Shown here one piece after another: positions 4,906-10,654 of a stretch of 10,654 nt of DNA; within the stretch, counting starts at the first letter, position 1, and every line of letters starts with the position of its first letter. Origin of the DNA: Candidatus Omnitrophota bacterium (GTDB lineage Bacteria; Omnitrophota; Gorgyraeia; JABMRN01); assembly GCA_028702395.1 (NCBI GenBank), contig JAQVOV010000048.1:1-10654 (forward strand), in the 5' to 3' direction. The notes under the pieces were generated by a model. The model had not been told where the DNA came from and did no database searches. It saw only the letters and a list, made by a program, of their open reading frames with translations. A program made the position numbers and the translations under genes.

Positions 4906-7900
4906 TTAATCTTCAACTAATTCGCCGTCAGGACCTCCCAATTCAGAGGAAGAACCGATACCAAGCTCTTTAAGTCTATCCTGAAGATCCTTATTTGCCT
5001 GCTGCAAATTCAGCATATCTTCAACTTCGCTGTTCTGTTGAGCCCCATCTGCTGATCCTTCTATAGTTGGCGCAGGATGATAAGTTTCTATAGCATTACC
5101 TTGTTCATCATATGTAATAGTAACATAATCTCCTTCACCGTAATCTTTTCTGATATTACGTCCATATTCATCATATTCACTATAGAAAACCACTCTTCCA
5201 TCAGGTAAAGTTTCCATAAGAAGCACGTTACCTTCATCATAATAAGATGTTTGGGTAGTACCGTCTCTATAGGTAATATCCTTCTGTTTAAGTGTACCGT
5301 CTCCATAGTAAATATAGTTCTCAATATAAGATGTATTATCTTCACTATAATATTTCAGTATCTGCTCTATTCTCCATGTAGAACTTGAATATTTTCGAGT
5401 TTCATAATTTCCGTTAGAATAATTGATCCTAGTATTTCTACCACTTGAATCATATATGTAGGTACCAACTACAGCATCAACTGTACCGTAATCTGTTGTA
5501 ACCTTGGTAAGTCTTCCGTTACTATTATACTCATAAAAAGTGGTCTTACCTGTGTTGTCAGTAGTTTTATAAGTAGCTCTTATCCAAGAAGAGCCATAAT
5601 ACGTCCACTCCTGATCAGATATAATAGAATCATCTGCTGCATATCTGGTATATCTTACTGTTCTTGTGGTAGTACCATCATATCCATACACAAGCTTATC
5701 TCCATTTGGATAGAATATTGAACTTACTCTACCTTGAGCATCATACATATACTGAGTAATTCCTTCTGCTGTTGTTATTTTATCTATTCTTCCTCCTGGC
5801 AAATATTCATATGTTGTTGTCTGTCCATTATAAGAATATGTGTACTTCTTGATATTCCAATTCTCATAATATTCATAAGAAATACCACTAAGATAAGTTC
5901 CATCAGAATCATACATTGCATATTCATGAGTATAATTGGTATCTCCGTAATATGTATACAAAGTATATTTACCTGATTCAAAATCTATCCTTAACAACCT
6001 ACCGTAACCATCATATGAATAAACAGCTTCTTCTATAGAATACCATCCGTTACTCCTTACGATCTGACCAAGATCATTATACTCGTAAAAAGTTTCCCTA
6101 CCTTCCTCGTCAACATAAGTCATTGTTTTTACCTGATCCGAATTACCGAAATATGAATAGAAAGCAGTAAACCCATAAGAAGAATCCGTTCTGCTTACTC
6201 TGCCAAGTTCATCATATTCGTATATATTGTAATACCCATAAGAACTTGTCATTTTTATCATTGCACCGGTATGCATATCATATTCATATTTATACCAGCT
6301 GCCGCCGGAATATGTATATGTTCTTGATCTTATTATATCCGAACCATCAAAATACGCATAAGTAGTCGTGGATGATAGGTTCCCTTTATAATATGACTTT
6401 TCAGTCAAAAGCTTATTGGTATTTCCATCATACTCATATGTGTAGGTATAATAACCATAGACTTTTCCTGACAATCTATCAAGAGCATCATAATTATAAG
6501 TAGTAATTGTCCCGCCTTTATAAAGGCTGCTTAGCATAAGCCCTGTTTCTGAATAAGTATATTTATACCAGTATCCTGATGAATAAGTTATCGTCTTGAC
6601 ATTAACATTATTTGTATCACCATAATAGGTATAGGTCTCTGTTGTACCATAATACGTACTCATAGTTTTCAATCTATTGAGAGCATCATATGCATATGAT
6701 GTTACCTTGTTATCCCATGTTCTTGACTCAAGTATTAAACCTGTATTGAGATCATAAGTTTCAGTTGTTGCTCTATTGAATGCATTTATCTTTACAATGG
6801 TTGCCAATGCACCTGTTGCAACATCATAGGAATAAACATTGTAAGATCCATCCTGAAAATCTTCTCTCATTATTGTTGTTGTACTTCCATTATAAGTATA
6901 GTCAACCCATGTATCATTATGATTTTCTTGACGAACAAGACGTCCATCTATATCATATATTTTCTTGGAAACTAAGCCATTCATATCTGTAGTGGCAACA
7001 CTTTCAACTGTATTTGAAGTGCCGAAATAAGTATATGTTATAAACGAAGTATCATAATTTTCTACCTTAACTATCCTACCGAATCCATCACGAGTATTAA
7101 TAGGATCTGTAATATATTCATCGCTGATAAGTATTCCATTAAAGTCATAAATTAAGACCCTTGCCCGTTGTAAAGTTAAATTTATGATCCTTTTCTGGGT
7201 AACCTGTGATGAATCCCCATCATAAGAGTAAAGTATAAACCTATCAAATGCTGTCTGCTCTTTGATCACTCTTCCCTGTTCATCGTAATAAGCATACCAT
7301 CCGGAAAGGTTTATAGCTTTTTCAGCAGAACCATCTTCTCTATAAAAATATATGATAGTCTCTCCAGTGACAAGGTCCGTTGCCATTTGTCTTGCATATA
7401 AAAGAGTATCTTTATTGGCATAGAAGAAAAATGTCTCTGAAACACCATTAATGGTAACTGCTTTCAATCTTCCATATACATCATAGTACATTGTACGATC
7501 TGTCTCAGTTCTATATTTCAATGTGCCATCTTCTCTGTATTCGATCTTATGTGAAAATTGACCATTGACATAAACTGTTACATAAAGGAATTGATCTGTC
7601 CATCTATGATATCTATATGTTATTACCCTATTACTTGATGTTTCTTTTACAAGCCTTTTTAGAGGATCATAATCATATATCACAGTATAAGTAGTTTGAA
7701 TATCTGTATATGTCTTCTTCTTAATAAGTGTTGTGAGTTCATAATACTCATAATCAACAGTATATGCCGATGGAGATATCTCTTTTGTCAATCTGCCTAA
7801 GTCATCATATTCCATAGTAAAACCGTCAGGCATTACTACTGTATCCAAAGTCCATGTAGCTTGGTCATATACATCTGTATATGAATAGATCTCAGTCTGA

Positions 7901-10653
7901 ATAAGAACACTCTTATCAGAAGATGAATATATTGTCCTAACTACCTGCCCAGGATAAGAAGCATTGTCATAATCCTGTTCATAGTATTTCCCTGAAGGAT
8001 TTATAACTGATATGATACGTCCTTGAACATCATATCCATGTTCATATCCATCTGAAAAAACCTTGTAAACTAGAATTCCATCTGCATTATAATCTTCAGA
8101 TGAGCCATCAGGTCTTTCTACTCTCTGCATAACTCCTGTTGCGTAATAATATCTTGTTTCAACAAGCTGGCCATTATTGGAATACAACACTATTTTGCCT
8201 GCAACATCACTAGCAGGATAATAATCGAAATAATAGTATGTAAAACCATCGAATTCTTGATTACTTATGAGTCTTCCAGTCCTATGATCAGGATCACCTA
8301 CATAAAAGTTCTCATCCAAATATTGTTTTGTCCCGACATTTGGATATGTTTCACTTTTCAAAACAAGGCTTTTATAATACTCATAAATAACACCTGTTGG
8401 AAGAATTCGTTTTTTAAGTTCTCCTGTATCATAATATTCTCTTATAACACCATTGAAATAATCCACAAAAGCATCTACATCATAACTAGGATCACCAACT
8501 ATACTAAATAGTTTATTAATATAATTAGTCTTTCCTGCTTTTTGATCATTAACTGCAACACCATACACTTCAGCAAAAGCATCTCTCAGATCATATTCAG
8601 TTAACACATCATTAAGCTCTGCTGCATTTATTAGAGCTGTTACATATGCAGTTTCATCATAAGATGCGCCTCCTGAAATATTGAATAATAATGTTCTGTA
8701 TGCAACATTAATACCTGCATTCATCTGCCCTACTGCATATATAGCATTAAACTCTTCGTTATATATTGACAATGCATCATGTAAAGATGCTGCCTTGTCC
8801 AATCCTGCGATAAATGCATTTATTTCAAATGACGGATCATTTGAAATATTGGATAACAATGTAGTATAGATATCATTGCTCATTACCTGATCTGCAACAG
8901 CAATCCCGAACATAGTTTCAAAAGCTTCTCTATGTCCATCTGCTAATGCATCATCAAGTTCTGATCCTTGTTCAAAAGAACCAATAAAATCAACTTCATT
9001 ATATGCAGGATCACCTGTTATATTGAATAACAATGTCCTATAAGCAAGATTATTTATCGGATCCTGATCTGCAACCGAGATCCCATATCTAGATGCAAAC
9101 TCATCTCTGAATGGAGCTAATGCATCATGTAAAGACGCTGCTTTTATCACAACCCCTATATAATTAGCATCATAAACAGGTCCTGCTGGAGTATCAACTA
9201 CAGCTAGAATTGCTGCAAGATAATCATCATTGATCAATATTTGTTGTGATGGTAATATCCCATAAATAGCTGCAAAAGCATTTTGTGAAGATTGGATATC
9301 CTGGTCTATCTTTTTAATACAATCCAATCTTAGAACAAATGTTGTCTGAGAATAAGCAGGATCACCTACTAGATCAAACATCAATTGTCTATAAACAGTA
9401 TTTGTTGACATTACCTGTGCATTAGACGGAATATTATAAAGAGCGGCAATAATATTCCTATATGCTCCGACTGCATTATTAAGATCTACAACATCTGCCA
9501 AAGCATTTACAAACTCAGCTTGAACATATTCCGTATCACCTGTAATATCAAATAACAATTTCCTATAATCAGGATTTGTTTTAGGATCCTGATCTGAAAT
9601 ACCATATACAGCTGTAATATATCCATTATAAGCACCCAATGCACTGTACAATGCTGCAACCTTAGGAAGTCCCTCTAAGAAATTTGTCTGAACAAAGTTT
9701 GGATCAGTAAGAATACCTGTTAATACTTCTCTATATGCTTCATCAGTAAACACCTGTTCGGCAACTGGTGTTCCAAAAATAGTTTCAAACTCTTCTCTAA
9801 GACCTTCTTCTTCAATCTTATAATCAAGACCTATTATACGTATTATAATAATATTATCTCTGTTATATGCCGGATCACCAACAAGAGAAAAAAGTATCTC
9901 TCTATATTTCAAATTAGTAACTGGATCCTGCTCTGCAACTGGAATATCATACATCTGTTCAAATTCATCTCTATATGAATGCATGAGAACATGGTAATCA
10001 GCTGCTAAAGGCAATAACCTTAAGAATGTTTCTTCGTTAAAAGGAGGAATATATTCATTAACTTCTGGAGTTGATGGATCATCAACTTTACCCGTATCAC
10101 CTGCTATATCAAATAACAACTTTCTGTATATTGCATTTGCATCAGGCATCTGATCTGCAATGGCAACACCATAAAGCATTTCAAAAGCTTCTCGATAAGT
10201 GTAAATCTGTCCTGATTCGCCTGCTCCGCTTAATGCGTTATGCAAAGAATAAGCTTTTGGCAATACATCAAGAAAAGCAGTTCGATTAAAATCGAGTCCT
10301 GTTACAACACCTAATAAAGCTTGTTCATAATTAACAGAACCGTTTACAAACAATGCAACAAATTCATCTTTTAATCCTTGTGCAACCAAAGCATCATTTA
10401 AAGCTTTTGTTCCATTAAAGTTCCCTGTAAACGCTGCATAATCGTACGGCGTTTCATATACGCCATCTCCGTCAAGATCATACATCATTGTTACTATCAC
10501 GAACATATCTAATCCATATAGGTTCTCAAAGTTTGTCTTATCTGTTGAACTTAATCCCATATAGAATTGATATAACTGATACGCTTTTTCAAACGTTCCT
10601 GTGAACGTTGTATAGTTATAATCAGGTTCAACTTCAGGTGTTGCAGGATCATC
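4906..10653 (-). CDS. Giant repeat protein: helical repeats plus YD/Rhs-type repeats (5' end outside window)
   Basis: The frame is open from the window edge, giving the last 1915 residues of a longer protein; the internal ATG at 10560 is not a supported start. Residues 1-735 hold about twelve units of roughly 57 residues with conserved YRxLLFxIxGDP and YGIxVADQ motifs. Residues 736-1861 are about 29 tyrosine-rich YD repeats (YDxxGRL), as in Rhs, teneurin and wall-associated proteins, which form beta-shells or filaments. A tail (1862-1915) has a short heptad coiled coil (VEDMLNLQQANKDLQDRLKEL) and is acidic. There is no Rhs core motif and no C-terminal toxin domain, so it is not an evident polymorphic toxin; no sorting signal is seen at the C-terminus. 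A secreted or surface role is inferred from the YD repeats, and the signal peptide would lie outside the window. A terminator follows. Confidence 0.93.
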   Translation of the reverse strand, partial: DDPATPEVEPDYNYTTFTGTFEKAYQLYQFYMGLSSTDKTNFENLYGLDMFVIVTMMYDLDGDGVYETPYDYAAFTGNFNGTKALNDALVAQGLKDEFVALFVNGSVNYEQALLGVVTGLDFNRTAFLDVLPKAYSLHNALSGAGESGQIYTYREAFEMLYGVAIADQMPDANAIYRKLLFDIAGDTGKVDDPSTPEVNEYIPPFNEETFLRLLPLAADYHVLMHSYRDEFEQMYDIPVAEQDPVTNLKYREILFSLVGDPAYNRDNIIIIRIIGLDYKIEEEGLREEFETIFGTPVAEQVFTDEAYREVLTGILTDPNFVQTNFLEGLPKVAALYSALGAYNGYITAVYGISDQDPKTNPDYRKLLFDITGDTEYVQAEFVNALADVVDLNNAVGAYRNIIAALYNIPSNAQVMSTNTVYRQLMFDLVGDPAYSQTTFVLRLDCIKKIDQDIQSSQNAFAAIYGILPSQQILINDDYLAAILAVVDTPAGPVYDANYIGVVIKAASLHDALAPFRDEFASRYGISVADQDPINNLAYRTLLFNITGDPAYNEVDFIGSFEQGSELDDALADGHREAFETMFGIAVADQVMSNDIYTTLLSNISNDPSFEINAFIAGLDKAASLHDALSIYNEEFNAIYAVGQMNAGINVAYRTLLFNISGGASYDETAYVTALINAAELNDVLTEYDLRDAFAEVYGVAVNDQKAGKTNYINKLFSIVGDPSYDVDAFVDYFNGVIREYYDTGELKKRILPTGVIYEYYKSLVLKSETYPNVGTKQYLDENFYVGDPDHRTGRLISNQEFDGFTYYYFDYYPASDVAGKIVLYSNNGQLVETRYYYATGVMQRVERPDGSSEDYNADGILVYKVFSDGYEHGYDVQGRIISVINPSGKYYEQDYDNASYPGQVVRTIYSSSDKSVLIQTEIYSYTDVYDQATWTLDTVVMPDGFTMEYDDLGRLTKEISPSAYTVDYEYYELTTLIKKKTYTDIQTTYTVIYDYDPLKRLVKETSSNRVITYRYHRWTDQFLYVTVYVNGQFSHKIEYREDGTLKYRTETDRTMYYDVYGRLKAVTINGVSETFFFYANKDTLLYARQMATDLVTGETIIYFYREDGSAEKAINLSGWYAYYDEQGRVIKEQTAFDRFILYSYDGDSSQVTQKRIINLTLQRARVLIYDFNGILISDEYITDPINTRDGFGRIVKVENYDTSFITYTYFGTSNTVESVATTDMNGLVSKKIYDIDGRLVRQENHNDTWVDYTYNGSTTTIMREDFQDGSYNVYSYDVATGALATIVKINAFNRATTETYDLNTGLILESRTWDNKVTSYAYDALNRLKTMSTYYGTTETYTYYGDTNNVNVKTITYSSGYWYKYTYSETGLMLSSLYKGGTITTYNYDALDRLSGKVYGYYTYTYEYDGNTNKLLTEKSYYKGNLSSTTTYAYFDGSDIIRSRTYTYSGGSWYKYEYDMHTGAMIKMTSSYGYYNIYEYDELGRVSRTDSSYGFTAFYSYFGNSDQVKTMTYVDEEGRETFYEYNDLGQIVRSNGWYSIEEAVYSYDGYGRLLRIDFESGKYTLYTYYGDTNYTHEYAMYDSDGTYLSGISYEYYENWNIKKYTYSYNGQTTTYEYLPGGRIDKITTAEGITQYMYDAQGRVSSIFYPNGDKLVYGYDGTTTRTVRYTRYAADDSIISDQEWTYYGSSWIRATYKTTDNTGKTTFYEYNSNGRLTKVTTDYGTVDAVVGTYIYDSSGRNTRINYSNGNYETRKYSSSTWRIEQILKYYSEDNTSYIENYIYYGDGTLKQKDITYRDGTTQTSYYDEGNVLLMETLPDGRVVFYSEYDEYGRNIRKDYGEGDYVTITYDEQGNAIETYHPAPTIEGSADGAQQNSEVEDMLNLQQANKDLQDRLKELGIGSSSELGGPDGELVED
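5070..8448 (-). repeat. YD/Rhs-type repeat region within the giant protein
   Basis: About 29 degenerate units end in YDxxGRL-like motifs, for example YDDLGRLTKE, YDALDRLSGK, YDELGRVSRT and YDEYGRNIRK, spaced by tyrosine/threonine-rich strands. The first unit (REYYDTGELKKR) follows the last helical unit without a linker. The units differ strongly at DNA level, so the expansion is old. The region lacks the conserved Rhs core that normally precedes a toxin tip. Confidence 0.88.
8448..10653 (-). repeat. Unrecognised ~57-residue helical repeat region within the giant protein
   Basis: Unit boundaries in the visible protein fall near residues 70, 121, 187, 261, 318, 374, 432, 492, 549, 607, 663 and 722. 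Consensus: GDPxYxxxxFxxxLxxAxxLxxAL, then (Y)RxxFxxxYGIxVADQ, then NxxYRxLLFxI. Leu/Ala spacing suggests short paired helices with a tight GDP turn. Units 3 and 4 are longer (66 and 74 residues). I do not recognise a named family. Confidence 0.8.
10453..10479 (-). other. Single DxDGDGxxE calcium-binding-like loop in the giant protein
   Basis: Residues 59-67 of the visible protein read DLDGDGVYE, the acid spacing seen in dockerin, thrombospondin-type and EF-hand-like calcium loops. It occurs once, in the irregular first visible unit, and no second loop is near. Calcium binding is therefore only possible. Confidence 0.4.
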
Positions 10654-10654
10654 T

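Noticed and set aside
5734..5981. Open frames inside the giant gene on both strands, e.g. around 5734-5981
   Set aside because: They are low-complexity shadows of the YD-repeat coding sequence, with no ribosome sites or family motifs.
5070..10653. Polymorphic toxin (Rhs/contact-dependent) reading of the giant gene
   Set aside because: YD repeats are present, but there is no Rhs core motif, no C-terminal toxin domain, and no small immunity gene follows; a terminator does.

Overview
The window is an AT-rich (low-GC) bacterial segment in which every convincing gene lies on the minus strand, so it reads biologically from right to left. It carries a very large repeat protein, a polyamine gene set and the start of a flavin/iron-sulfur oxidoreductase operon. 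The polyamine set is a pyruvoyl arginine decarboxylase, an agmatinase and a bacterial deoxyhypusine-synthase homologue. This mix, together with abundant short palindromic elements, suggests an uncultured anaerobic lineage such as Omnitrophota or Elusimicrobiota. That placement is inference from gene content, since no rRNA or other marker gene is present.

Layout from right to left. (1) 10653-4906 is the C-terminal 1915 residues of a giant protein whose 5' end lies outside the window. It has about twelve ~57-residue, probably helical repeats, then about 29 YD/Rhs-type repeats, then a short acidic coiled-coil tail. It ends at a good intrinsic terminator (4829-4876). (2) 4905-4540 is non-coding and holds that terminator, palindromic repeats and a possible promoter. 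(3) 4539-1826 holds the polyamine genes: DHS-like protein, SpeB-type agmatinase and pyruvoyl-dependent arginine decarboxylase. Together they suggest arginine to agmatine to putrescine to a longer polyamine, probably homospermidine or spermidine. (4) 1725-1369 is a small VanZ-like membrane protein. (5) A near-consensus sigma70 promoter (1225-1197) drives a stand-alone receiver protein (1131-760), followed 24 bp later by a fused NuoE-NuoF subunit (735 to the window edge). That subunit is of the kind found in NAD(P)-linked or electron-bifurcating hydrogenase or formate dehydrogenase complexes.

The most striking non-coding feature is the filling of the gaps. Each of the three gaps between 4539 and 1725 is almost entirely occupied by a different long inverted repeat (3414-3558, 2426-2522, 1745-1813). 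Subtracting these leaves gaps of only about 30-37 bp, which suggests a compact operon invaded separately by snap-back elements. A fourth, degenerate example may sit upstream at 4562-4776. Two smaller palindromes sharing a GTAGGGGC foot occur at 1344-1367 and 4690-4717. No transposase, tRNA, rRNA or CRISPR array was seen.
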